From an uncultured Collinsella sp. (GTDB lineage: Bacteria; Actinomycetota; Coriobacteriia; Coriobacteriales; Coriobacteriaceae): a DNA stretch of 50,351 nucleotides. The notes below the pieces were generated by a model, which was not told the origin of the DNA, did no database searches, and worked only from the letters and a program-made list of their open reading frames with translations. Both the position numbers and the translations under genes were made by a program. Positions 8,219 through 16,940 of the stretch are shown one piece after another. Positions within the stretch are counted from its first letter, which is position 1; each line of letters starts with the position of its first letter. The stretch lies in assembly GCA_958413765.1 (NCBI GenBank), contig CATYVH010000012.1, positions 1 through 50,351 of the forward strand, read 5' to 3'.

Positions 8219-9820
8219 ATGAACCAGATACTTCTCTTTATCGGCCTCGTCATCATTTTGTGCCTGACCATCAAACCCGTCGGCAAAAAACTCCCCTTCC
8301 CCACCCTCCTCATCTTTATTGCGCTCGGCATGCTGCTCGGCGTCAACGGTCCGGCGCACATCGACTTTAGCGACTACGCGCTCACCGAAACCGTCTGCAG
8401 CACGGCGCTGCTGTTCATCATGTTCTACGGCGGCTTTAACACCAACATCGACCGTGCCAAACCCGTCGCCGCGCCCGCTGTGCTGCTGAGCACGCTCGGC
8501 GTTATCGCCACCGCCGGCATCACTGGCGTGTTCGCACACTTCGCACTGGGCTTCGACTGGATCGGCGGCCTGCTGCTGGGCTCGGTCGTGGCGTCGACCG
8601 ACGCGGCGAGCGTCTTTAGCGTGCTGCGCGAGCACAACCTGTCGCTAAAGGGCGGCACCGACTCGCTGCTCGAGGTCGAATCGGGCTCCAACGACCCCGT
8701 CGCCTACATGCTCACCGCGGTACTCGCCACCCTCGCGGCGGGTGGCAACATCGACATTCCCGTGCTGCTGGCCAAGCAGATCATCCTGGGCGTGGGGCTG
8801 GGCCTTGCCATCGGCTGGATATCCAGCCGCCTGATTGAGCGCGCACACGCAACGGCCGAGGGCGCGCAGACTATCTTTTTGTTCGCCGTGGCGATCGTCG
8901 CCTACGCACTGCCGAGCTACCTGGGCGGCAACGGCTTTTTGGCCGTATACCTGGCAGGCATTGTGCTGGGCGCGAGCGACATCACCGGCAAGGTCGAGAT
9001 GGCGCACTTCTTTGACACCCTTACCGAGATGGCCGAGATGACGATCTTCTTCTTGCTCGGCCTGCTCGTCACGCCCGCGCGCCTGCCGCAAATGCTGCTA
9101 CCCGGCCTGGCGCTCATGGCGTTTATGCTCTTTGCGAGCCGCCCCATCGCCGTCGGTCTGCTGCTGGCGCCCTTTAAGACGAGCCCTCGCCAGGTTGCGC
9201 TCGTAAGCTGGGCGGGCTTGCGCGGCGCGGCTTCGGTCGTCTTTAGCCTCTTTGCTGTGGTGGCCGGCGTTCCCGGCGGACACGACCTATTTGACCTGGT
9301 GTTTGTGATTGCCGTATCGAGCATTGTGGTGCAGGGTTCGCTACTGCCGGCGGTGGCGAAGAAACTCGATATGATCGATGCGGCCGGCGACGTGCGCCGC
9401 ACCTTTAACGACTACCACGACGAGGACGGCATGTCGTTTGTAAAGCTCAAGGTGGGCGCTGGCCATCCGTTTGCCGGGCGCTCGCTCGCCGATATTGGCA
9501 GCGCGACGGACATGCTCGTGGTCTTGGTGCTGCGCGACGGGGCACACCCGGTACTGCCCAACGGCGATACCGTCATCGAGGAAGGCGACCTTCTGGTGAT
9601 GGCAGCCCCAACGTTCGAAGAGCGTGCCGAGGTTACGCTGCGCGAGGTCACCGTGACGCCCCACGGTCGCCTGGCCGGTCAGCGCCTGCGCGACGTGCCG
9701 CAGGGCAAGCACCCGTTTATCGTGGTGATGCTCAAGCGCGAAGGCCAAACGATCATCCCCGACGGCGACACCCTCATATACGCCGGCGACGAAGCCGTCA
9801 TCGCCACGCTCGCGTCGTAG
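8219..9820 (+). CDS. CPA1-family K+(Na+)/H+ antiporter with C-terminal RCK_C-like domains (NhaP2/CvrA type)
   Basis: This 533-residue protein has about 12 hydrophobic segments, then a soluble tail. The membrane part shows CPA1 hallmarks: LLGSVVASTDAASVFSVLR (the acidic TDA ion site), EVESGSNDPVAYML, and SWAGLRGAASVVFSL. The tail from about residue 400 contains two TrkA-C/RCK_C-like units (HPFAGRSLADIG, then RLAGQRLRDVPQGKHPF with ILPDGDT-like turns), as in NhaP2-type potassium/proton antiporters. Its likely role is cation efflux in exchange for protons, affecting osmotic and pH balance. The gene is monocistronic and starts at the ATG at 8219, with AGGAG about 12 bases upstream. Confidence 0.9.
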   Translation: MNQILLFIGLVIILCLTIKPVGKKLPFPTLLIFIALGMLLGVNGPAHIDFSDYALTETVCSTALLFIMFYGGFNTNIDRAKPVAAPAVLLSTLGVIATAGITGVFAHFALGFDWIGGLLLGSVVASTDAASVFSVLREHNLSLKGGTDSLLEVESGSNDPVAYMLTAVLATLAAGGNIDIPVLLAKQIILGVGLGLAIGWISSRLIERAHATAEGAQTIFLFAVAIVAYALPSYLGGNGFLAVYLAGIVLGASDITGKVEMAHFFDTLTEMAEMTIFFLLGLLVTPARLPQMLLPGLALMAFMLFASRPIAVGLLLAPFKTSPRQVALVSWAGLRGAASVVFSLFAVVAGVPGGHDLFDLVFVIAVSSIVVQGSLLPAVAKKLDMIDAAGDVRRTFNDYHDEDGMSFVKLKVGAGHPFAGRSLADIGSATDMLVVLVLRDGAHPVLPNGDTVIEEGDLLVMAAPTFEERAEVTLREVTVTPHGRLAGQRLRDVPQGKHPFIVVMLKREGQTIIPDGDTLIYAGDEAVIATLAS

Positions 9821-9909
9821 CGGCCAGGGACAGCCGTCCCGAATTGGCTACATTTGAGCATAAATCGCCCCGACAGGGGTCTCGTTGCGGACAATTAGTG
9901 TCTCTCAAA

Positions 9910-10034
9910 ACTAAGTGAGTAGACTTTTGTCGAATCGCCGACCACGTCACCAAAGCACAAGTCTGTGACCTGCGGGTTTGTTGAAGCAAATTAGTCGTGC
10001 GCTCAGGATTTCCAAAAAAGCCTACTCACTTAGT
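9910..10034. repeat. 125-bp element with long terminal inverted repeats
   Basis: ACTAAGTGAGTAGaCTTTT (from 9910) and the inverted copy AAAAgCCTACTCACTTAGT (to 10034) match over about 20 bp with one or two mismatches. They enclose about 83 bp of non-coding DNA. The element fills most of the 334-bp gap between the antiporter gene and the end of the BREX operon (9821-10154), which otherwise holds no gene. Flanking it, CCGTCCCgAATTgGCTAC (about 9836) resembles CCGTCCCATATTAGCTAC (about 10128) as an outer direct repeat. It could be a MITE-like element or a long RNA hairpin. Confidence 0.6.
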
Positions 10035-10154
10035 CTGCGGGCAGTCAAAATAGAGCAATTGCAAGGTCGTTAGACTCCATTGCGACGGCTTATCGCGTAT
10101 TTTCGAGCGGTCGCGGATGCAGACGCGCCGTCCCATATTAGCTACCTCCGCCCC

Positions 10155-10346
10155 TTAGTCATCATCGACGGCAAAGTCGCGGAGGTCGAGGCCTTCGCGT
10201 TCGGCTCGGGCTAGGAGCTCTTGGGGCGACTCGTCCTCGATATCCACTACGTTGAGCATAGCGGCCGGAAAGCCCACGCCCGCCGCACTCCCCGCACGAT
10301 CGAGCTGACTCTCGCGCAGCTGATCTACATCAACGTCGATCTTCAA
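10155..10346 (-). CDS. Small acidic protein, last gene of BREX operon (orf63)
   Basis: This 63-residue protein has a strongly acidic C-terminus (FAVDDD) and two acidic patches, no Cys, no membrane segment and no recognised family. The frame opens with TTG at 10346 behind an excellent AGGAGG at 7-base spacing, which is why I accept it as real. It begins 27 bp after the stop codon of orf454, so it is probably cotranscribed with the BREX genes. Its size and charge would suit a small inhibitor, adaptor or antitoxin-like partner, but nothing in the sequence proves a function. Confidence 0.6.
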   Translation of the reverse strand: MKIDVDVDQLRESQLDRAGSAAGVGFPAAMLNVVDIEDESPQELLARAEREGLDLRDFAVDDD

Positions 10347-10373
10347 GATGAAACCTCCTACCAGACCAGGACC

Positions 10374-11738
10374 CTACTCACTAGCACCGAGCGCGTCCAC
10401 GGCAGCAACAAAAGCCGCAACCTGCTTGTCGTCCATCTGCGTGGCCAGGCGCCCCACGGGTTCATCGTAGGCGAACTGCACCTTATCGATAAAGCAATCC
10501 CAAGCACGCTCATCTACGCGCACGGCGGCCTCGCAATACTGGCTGAGCTTTTTGAGTCCATACCAAAACGCATTCACATGGCGCGCGGGGTCCTCGTCAA
10601 ACACGCCATCGTAGCAACGTCCGTTAAACTCGCGCATGCGCGCCACGGCAACCTCGAGCGAGTCGCCGCCCTCAGTCGAAGCCTCATCTACCAGCTCGGG
10701 AATCGCAACCTCGCGCCGAACAGTATGCCTGGTTGCACCATCGTACTCGCCCACCAGCACGTCCTCATCAAGCCGAGAATCGTAGTCCAAATAGCTCGTG
10801 CCACAACAAATGCCGTGCGGGGAGCCCGTGCCAAACGCACAGAACAACCCGCCGTCGGCAACAACACGGCGGTAGGTCACAAACGACTTCTTAACCTGAG
10901 CGAGCAACTCGGAAAGCTCCCCGGTATCGCACGCCGTCTCGCACGCAACGCACGCAGACTCGGGCAACGATACCGGCTCCACCGTGCTCCTCGCAATGCG
11001 GGCGGCGCGCTCCGCCCGATATGCCTGTGCCGCCAAGCGCGCTCGCTGCGCAGCGCCGCGCACGTTGGTAAGTTCACGCTCCAACGCCACATCACCAGCA
11101 ACATCACCGGCCACGTCGCCCACAAACCCGTCAGCGCTCTGCGGGCCAGTCGCGCTCAGCTCGGACTCAAACGTCGCTGCGATCATGCCCGCAAGGTCCG
11201 TCGCATCGGCGGCACAACGCAACTGCTCCAGCTGCGTACACAGCAGGTCGGCATCCAAAGGCACGGCATCCACAACGCGCACGTCATTCAGGCGCGCCAC
11301 GGACTGCAGCACCATAGCTCCCGCAGCATCGTACGCTGCACGAACCCTGGCCGCCGTATTGGCCCGTAACTTTACCTCGATAAACGAAAGCGTCTGCTCC
11401 AGGCGCGCCAGCAACTCGGCCTTGTCCTCCATGCGCAAAAAGGCAGCATAGCGGCGCTCCATCTGCAGCGGACCCGCAACGCCCGCCTGCTTGCGAGCGC
11501 GTGCAAGCGCAGCGCCTTCAACACGGCGAACATACCCGTCAACAGCCCGCACGGCAGAGTCGCGCGCAGCGTGCTCGGCAGCCTCGACGCCCCTAAGTAC
11601 GCCCAGCAGCTCGCGGGAGCGCGCCTTGCGCACCAACTCTCCGCGATCGTACTGCTCAAGCGCCGCCTGGCGCTTGGCCACCGATTCAAAGCCAAACAGC
11701 TCGTCGAGCAGCTCACCAACAGAACGCTCGTCCGCCAT
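10374..11738 (-). CDS. Uncharacterised protein downstream of brxL (orf454)
   Basis: I do not recognise a family for this 454-residue protein. It is rich in Ala, Arg and Glu. The N-terminal 150 residues look helical and coiled-coil-like (LARARKQ, ELLARLEQTLSFIEVKLRANT). A small repeat GDVAGDVAGDV lies at 207-217, reflecting a 12-bp tandem repeat in DNA. A Cys cluster CxxCxxxC (263, 266, 270) plus Cys300 and Cys311-312 could bind a metal. The C-terminal third is globular (YLDYDSRLDEDVLVGEYDG, then RHVNAFWYGLKKLSQYC). The ATG at 11738 follows GAGGAGG. It starts 77 bp after brxL in the same direction, so it is likely a cotranscribed accessory BREX gene. The six core BREX-1 families are all accounted for by other genes. 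Confidence 0.75.
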   Translation of the reverse strand: MADERSVGELLDELFGFESVAKRQAALEQYDRGELVRKARSRELLGVLRGVEAAEHAARDSAVRAVDGYVRRVEGAALARARKQAGVAGPLQMERRYAAFLRMEDKAELLARLEQTLSFIEVKLRANTAARVRAAYDAAGAMVLQSVARLNDVRVVDAVPLDADLLCTQLEQLRCAADATDLAGMIAATFESELSATGPQSADGFVGDVAGDVAGDVALERELTNVRGAAQRARLAAQAYRAERAARIARSTVEPVSLPESACVACETACDTGELSELLAQVKKSFVTYRRVVADGGLFCAFGTGSPHGICCGTSYLDYDSRLDEDVLVGEYDGATRHTVRREVAIPELVDEASTEGGDSLEVAVARMREFNGRCYDGVFDEDPARHVNAFWYGLKKLSQYCEAAVRVDERAWDCFIDKVQFAYDEPVGRLATQMDDKQVAAFVAAVDALGASE

Positions 11739-11815
11739 GGAAAGGCCTCCTCACGCACTACGCACCAACTGTTCGCGGAACGCCCGAGCACCGGACGCCC
11801 CGCACGCTCGCACCC

Positions 11816-14197
11816 CTACAGATCCAGCGCCTTTTTCGCGGCATCGACCGGGTCGCCATCCATGTAGAACACCGGGCTCAGCCCCGAGATAATCTCGGAC
11901 GAAACGCTCTGCAGACCCGCGATGGCACTCAGCGGCAAAATCACACGCTTGGCGCCGGCGTTTTTGGCCACGCGCATAATGTCCTCGAGCCCACGAATCT
12001 CGTCCATGGAGCCCGACATACGTAAGATTCCCGGAATCGCCAGCGCGGGCATCACCGGACGGTTGCACGCCGCAGAGCACAGGCCCACAAACTCGGCGAG
12101 CGAAACTTCTTCGGACAGGCCCTTGCTCTGCAGGTCGTTGTAGAACAGCAAATAATCCTTGGAGCCGATGTGCATGCCCGGCGCCACGCGGTTCGCCAGG
12201 TTCACAAAGTTGTCGAACGCGGCCTCCAGCGTATCGCGCACCGGCTTGTTAAAGGCCACGCCCTCGTGCTTAAACTTGCACTCGCCGGCAACGGCCTTGT
12301 TCTCCAACTTGTACACGGCAACCTCGCCGCCCTGCGACCTGCCCACGCCAAACACGTGACCGGACAGCAGCGGCCCGTCGGGAATCAGCGTATCCTCGGA
12401 CTGCTCGGGCACGCGCACCACGTGCACGTCCTGCGGATTGTCGGCATCCATATAGCCCAGGTTGACGTCGATAAACTCGACGCCCGCCATAATCTTGAGC
12501 TGCTCCTTTACGCGGCGACGGCCCTCGATGGCGTAGTCCAGCAGCCAACGAACGTCGTCCTTGTCCATAGCCTCGTCGGGGAACAGCAGCTTGGCCAGGC
12601 CGCTAAAGGACTTGCGCACGGCGATCTCGTCACGCTTGTTAAAGTCGCTGTTAAAGCGGAAGTAGCGGTCGATATGATGCGTAAAGTCCTTGCGGCGCAT
12701 CTCCTTGCAAAACTCCGACAGGCAGTCGGTGATTAAGCCGTAATGCCCGGTCAGCAGGCTCGAGCGCATCTTGGGAATCTCCCAGCCCGGCAGGTAATAG
12801 TGGATACGGTCGAAGAAGGCCGAATCGTTGTTAAACTCCGGCGGGAACGGATCAAACAGGTGCGTGGTCTTAAGAACGTTTTGCACGGTGTCGTTGATGT
12901 TGCCCTCAAAGACCATGGAGGCATCGGCGTTAATCTGGTCGCGGCCACGCGCGTAGCTGCCGCTGGCCATGTAGTCCTTCATGATCTGCACGGCGTTGGT
13001 GTCCTTAAAGCGCATGCCGGCGACCTCGTCGAACGTCACGCAATCCCAGTGACCCACCAAGCCCACGCGATCGGCGCGCATGGAGTTCATGCGGCCGAAC
13101 AGGTTGGCCGTGGTGGTCTGCCCGCCCGAAAGCAAGATGGCGTAGGGCGAGACCTCTTTGTAGATATGGCTCTTGCCGGTACCGCGGGGACCAAGCTCGC
13201 ACAGGTTATAGTTGCGCTCGATCAGCGGCACCATGCGCTCGATAAAATGCAGGCGCTCCTTCTCCGAAAGCTCGCTGGGCTCATAGCCGGCAGAGCGCAG
13301 CAGCATGTTGAGCCACTCGTCGCGCGAGAAATACTGGCGCTCGTCGATCATGGCATCCAGGTCCAGGTTGGGCATCTGGATGGGCGTGAGCGAAGCTACG
13401 CTAAACGGAGAGTCCTCGGGCCCGCGCTTTTTGCGCTTGGCCTTGGAGCGGCGCGGCGCATCGTCGCCAAAGACCTCCATGCCAAACTCGTCTTCCTCTT
13501 CCATGGGATGACGATACTCGATGCTCATGATGCACCAAATACCGCCCTGGAGAATCTTGGAATAGTCGCGCACGTACTCGGCCGGCATCACAAACGGCTC
13601 AATGGTCAGATTGGCAAACGACGCCACGTAGATGTCTTTGTACTCGTCGAGCTTGGCCGTCACCTTATCGATGATGGTAAAGCGACCCAGCTCGCGAATC
13701 TTGGACTTGATGCGCTCGGACTCGTCGGGGCGCACATAGTTATCGGTGAGGATCTTGCGGATGCGCTCCAGGCCCTCTGCCACGGCATCCTCGTCATCGG
13801 TTGAGCAGTACATGCCCAGCAGGTACTCCAGCACAAAGGTGGGCACGTTGGCGCCACGCTTCATAAGGGCCGTGAGGTCCTTGCGCACGATCTTGCCGCC
13901 AAAGTGCTCGAGCAGCTTGCCGTCCAGTCCATCCATATCGTAGCCGTCGTCCTCGGGAGCCTCGGCCACGGCTTGGGCATAGCCATCGGTCGAGGATTCG
14001 TCCTCGGCGGGCGCCACGACCTCAGCGGGCGCAGCGGTCTCCATCGGCTCCGGGACAGGCGCAGCGGCCACGGCCTCTGCGGCAGCCTCAGCCTCCGGGG
14101 CAGGCACGGCCTCCCCTGCAGGCACCGCAGCCTGCACGGGCGTATTCACATCAATCGAGGGAACTTCCCATAGATTGTCGTCATGGCTATCAAACAT
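11816..14197 (-). CDS. brxL: BREX system Lon-like AAA+ protein BrxL
   Basis: This 793-residue protein is the Lon-like ATPase that closes canonical type 1 BREX operons. Family sequence begins near residue 88 (LDGKLLEHFGGKIVRKDL), followed by GANVPTFVLEYLLGMYC. Walker A is GPRGTGKSH at 336-344. The C-terminal part resembles the Lon protease fold (RVILPLSAI). By eye the catalytic Ser may be kept (EEVSLAEF), while the Lon Lys position reads Glu or Asp, so peptidase activity is doubtful. Residues 1-87 are an Ala/Pro/Glu-rich, probably disordered extension not usual in the family. The ATG at 14197 is chosen over a GTG at 14206 because AGGAG is then 8 bases upstream. It starts 11 bp after the pglZ stop codon. 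Confidence 0.95.
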   Translation of the reverse strand: MFDSHDDNLWEVPSIDVNTPVQAAVPAGEAVPAPEAEAAAEAVAAAPVPEPMETAAPAEVVAPAEDESSTDGYAQAVAEAPEDDGYDMDGLDGKLLEHFGGKIVRKDLTALMKRGANVPTFVLEYLLGMYCSTDDEDAVAEGLERIRKILTDNYVRPDESERIKSKIRELGRFTIIDKVTAKLDEYKDIYVASFANLTIEPFVMPAEYVRDYSKILQGGIWCIMSIEYRHPMEEEDEFGMEVFGDDAPRRSKAKRKKRGPEDSPFSVASLTPIQMPNLDLDAMIDERQYFSRDEWLNMLLRSAGYEPSELSEKERLHFIERMVPLIERNYNLCELGPRGTGKSHIYKEVSPYAILLSGGQTTTANLFGRMNSMRADRVGLVGHWDCVTFDEVAGMRFKDTNAVQIMKDYMASGSYARGRDQINADASMVFEGNINDTVQNVLKTTHLFDPFPPEFNNDSAFFDRIHYYLPGWEIPKMRSSLLTGHYGLITDCLSEFCKEMRRKDFTHHIDRYFRFNSDFNKRDEIAVRKSFSGLAKLLFPDEAMDKDDVRWLLDYAIEGRRRVKEQLKIMAGVEFIDVNLGYMDADNPQDVHVVRVPEQSEDTLIPDGPLLSGHVFGVGRSQGGEVAVYKLENKAVAGECKFKHEGVAFNKPVRDTLEAAFDNFVNLANRVAPGMHIGSKDYLLFYNDLQSKGLSEEVSLAEFVGLCSAACNRPVMPALAIPGILRMSGSMDEIRGLEDIMRVAKNAGAKRVILPLSAIAGLQSVSSEIISGLSPVFYMDGDPVDAAKKALDL

Positions 14198-14208
14198 AGG
14201 GCACACTC

Positions 14209-16917
14209 CTAAAAACCAAAATCAGCAACAGGGGCAAACGAAACAGCGATGGTGTACGTCTCGCGCCAAACGATCTTGCCCGTCTCACGTTCGCGGCAGA
14301 CCAGATAGTACGGATCCTTGGCCGAGAACCCATTGGCCGCATGCAGCGCAAACTTGGCATGCACCACGCGATCCTGCGAGTTTGCAGAGACCTTGTTGGC
14401 ATGCGCTTTGACCGTATCGCTCACCTCGTTGCCGCTTGCGTCGGTAAACACCAGCTCGTACTCACACGGAAGGATCTTGCCCCGAGCGGGCTCTTCCTGG
14501 ATCAGGTTGACCGAGAAGAGCGAGTTGGTCACACGGCGTCCCTCACTTAGTACGCGTAGCGTCGCTGCACGCGTATCGACAAAGTCCTTGGAACCCGAGC
14601 GTGCGCGCCAAAATCCGATAACGGGCACGCAAAGCTCCTGCAGGCTCATGCCGCCGTGGACGTAGTTGTTAGTACCGCCGGGACGCCTAAAGTGCACGTT
14701 CTCGCGCGGGGCAAACCCCTCAAAGCCGGCACCCAAAAGTCCCATATCAACATTAACAAACACCCCGCGCGCCTCGTCCGAAAGCTTGGTCACGGCCTCG
14801 TTGGGCACCACCAGATGACGCTTGCCGTGCATAACGGGAGCGTCAAGGAAGGGAAGGTCTGACTTGCCGAGCATCTGGCACTCGTTGAGTTCCCGACGCG
14901 TGTAGATAAAGCCGTGATCCGCCGTTATAACAACACGTGCGCCCGGGGCGTCGGTGCACACGCGACGCGCCAACGTGGCAAGTTCCTCCACGGTGTCCGC
15001 ACAGGCATCGAAGACGTCATCCTGCGTAGCGGCCTTCTCGCCCGTGGCATCGATCTTGTTGTGGTAGAGATAAACGAGCTTGGAGTCTTTGAGCAGCGCT
15101 TTGCGCTCGGTTCCCGCCATGTTGAGGTATGCGCTCGAGCGCAAAGCGCGGCCCGTAGACTCAACGTTGGCAAGCACGGCCTCGCGCTGCGGAGTCGTCG
15201 AAGTGGGCATGCCGTCAGCCAGCACGTACGTGCCATCCGCTGCAAGCCCAAGCGCCTGGTGCGGCAGCAGCGCGGGCATACCCACCTCGGTAATGGAGGG
15301 AAAGACCGCCTGCATGCTAGAGACCTTGACGTTGCCGCCGCGCTCGCGCTCGAGCAGCGCCGCAACGTCGCGGGCCACCTCATAGCGCAGCGCGTCGCTC
15401 ACGATAACGACCGTCGTTTTGGTAGAGCCCACAAAGGTGGGCAGTACATGCCAGTAGAATTCATCCTGCCGTGCGGGACCCTCGATGTAGCCGCAATCGG
15501 CCCACTCCCCTTGCGCAGCGGTCGCCCAGCATGCATTAGCATCGGCCAAGAACCAGTTACTGTAGAGATTCTCCGCCCAGTCCACCACAGCTCGGGCAGG
15601 CTCCTCGAGCACATCGCACTCGACGGAGCGCGCCCGCAGATACGCGGTGCACATATGGCGATAGGCAGCGTCCATGGCATACCAATCGGACGTGTAGGCA
15701 TCCCACACCTGCTGGGGCTGCGCCAGATGGAACCCGCCCGCGTGCGCCTGCCTAAACGCACACATATCGGCCACAGCGACAAGCAGGTCAAAGTAGCTCT
15801 CGACACGGCGGTACCAGCTTAGGTCGCAGCGACACGCCGCAAAGGCGCGCGCATCCGCAACACGGTCCGCGCCCTGAGCAAACGAGCAGAACAGCTGCGA
15901 GAGTACGGCCTCATTGACGCACGGGAACACATCAAGCGAGGTCAGCACATCGATCGACAGGGCCTCAAACCGTGCAAAGAGCCCGCGGGCATCCTCCACC
16001 AAACGGCAGATCTCAAATAAATCCTCGCTCGACGCCCGAGCATCGGCAGTCTGGTCCCACGTACGCACCGCCTCAAGGCAATAGGGTCCGTAGGCGGGAG
16101 CCACATAGCTTTCGAGTCCCTTAAGCGCCCCCTCGGGAAGCGCGGTGGATGACGCCGTGATGAGCACATGGGATGCCAGTGCAAGCAGCGAATCACGCTT
16201 ATACAGCGGTCCCTCAAACCCATAGCAACGTACAATGAAGGCAGCGAGGACATCGCGCACGCAGTACTTGTCCACCAACTCGGCCAGCGCTTCGGGGCCC
16301 TCGTGCAGCAGCGTGGTCATACAGCCGCGCAGCACAAACGCGGGGCGCGCGTCGCCAACCTCTTTACCGCCAAAAATCACCGTAAGGATACCGAGTTCGA
16401 TATCTGATGCGCCCGAAGCATGCGGAACGCACGCGGCAAACTTAACGCAGCGGGTCTTGGCATCAAAGAACGTCTTGTGCTCGCGCAGACTCTCGCGCAC
16501 GGCGTCGATATTCTCGATTCCCAGCTGATCGGCCAAAAGCGAAAGATAGTCAGCCTGGAACTGATCGGCATACAGCTCAACATCGGCAAGCCAATCGCCC
16601 TCAAGCCTGCCGCGCGGGCAACGGCGATACAGCAAGATATCGTTCGCAAGGTCATCGCGGTTGATGAGCTTCTTTACGGCAAACATGCAGCCCTCGCAAG
16701 CCTCAACAAACCGCACCGGGCGCTCAAAGTCACCGTGAGCGGGCATAACGCCGTCATCGGCCCCCGCGCCGTCGAAACCCTCGGCAGCCAATCGCTCAAA
16801 CTCAGGAGCAAACTCGCCGTCCGCATCGTGCCAAATCACCACACGGCGCAGCATACATGCAGTCAACGGCTGCAAAAATCGCAGCTTGAGCTGTTCTTCT
16901 ACATCGATCTTGGGCAT
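14209..16917 (-). CDS. pglZ: BREX-1 phosphatase-like protein PglZ, type A
   Basis: At 902 residues this has the normal length for type 1 BREX PglZ. The start MPKIDVEEQLKLRF and the early RRVVIWHDADGEF block are typical of type A. The alkaline-phosphatase-superfamily PglZ domain is shown by VIVSDALRYE (Asp508) and VITADHGFIY (Asp667, His668), the expected metal ligands. PglZ proteins are required for BREX defence and are associated with PglX. The ATG at 16917 lies 24 bp after the end of the downstream pglX fragment. No damage is seen. Confidence 0.95.
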   Translation of the reverse strand: MPKIDVEEQLKLRFLQPLTACMLRRVVIWHDADGEFAPEFERLAAEGFDGAGADDGVMPAHGDFERPVRFVEACEGCMFAVKKLINRDDLANDILLYRRCPRGRLEGDWLADVELYADQFQADYLSLLADQLGIENIDAVRESLREHKTFFDAKTRCVKFAACVPHASGASDIELGILTVIFGGKEVGDARPAFVLRGCMTTLLHEGPEALAELVDKYCVRDVLAAFIVRCYGFEGPLYKRDSLLALASHVLITASSTALPEGALKGLESYVAPAYGPYCLEAVRTWDQTADARASSEDLFEICRLVEDARGLFARFEALSIDVLTSLDVFPCVNEAVLSQLFCSFAQGADRVADARAFAACRCDLSWYRRVESYFDLLVAVADMCAFRQAHAGGFHLAQPQQVWDAYTSDWYAMDAAYRHMCTAYLRARSVECDVLEEPARAVVDWAENLYSNWFLADANACWATAAQGEWADCGYIEGPARQDEFYWHVLPTFVGSTKTTVVIVSDALRYEVARDVAALLERERGGNVKVSSMQAVFPSITEVGMPALLPHQALGLAADGTYVLADGMPTSTTPQREAVLANVESTGRALRSSAYLNMAGTERKALLKDSKLVYLYHNKIDATGEKAATQDDVFDACADTVEELATLARRVCTDAPGARVVITADHGFIYTRRELNECQMLGKSDLPFLDAPVMHGKRHLVVPNEAVTKLSDEARGVFVNVDMGLLGAGFEGFAPRENVHFRRPGGTNNYVHGGMSLQELCVPVIGFWRARSGSKDFVDTRAATLRVLSEGRRVTNSLFSVNLIQEEPARGKILPCEYELVFTDASGNEVSDTVKAHANKVSANSQDRVVHAKFALHAANGFSAKDPYYLVCRERETGKIVWRETYTIAVSFAPVADFGF

Positions 16918-16940
16918 GAATATCCTTACCGTATCTGCAG

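Noticed and set aside
9821..10154. CRISPR array or attachment site next to BREX
   Set aside because: There is only one inverted pair and no regularly spaced repeats, no integrase and no tRNA.
10996..11046. Short GDVA-coding repeat region as a separate mobile or minisatellite element
   Set aside because: The 12-bp repeat has only about three units and sits in frame inside orf454. It is noted in that gene instead.
12743..13804. Open frame of 353 codons opposite brxL
   Set aside because: It is antisense to a well-supported BrxL, lies in a shadow frame and shows no domain.
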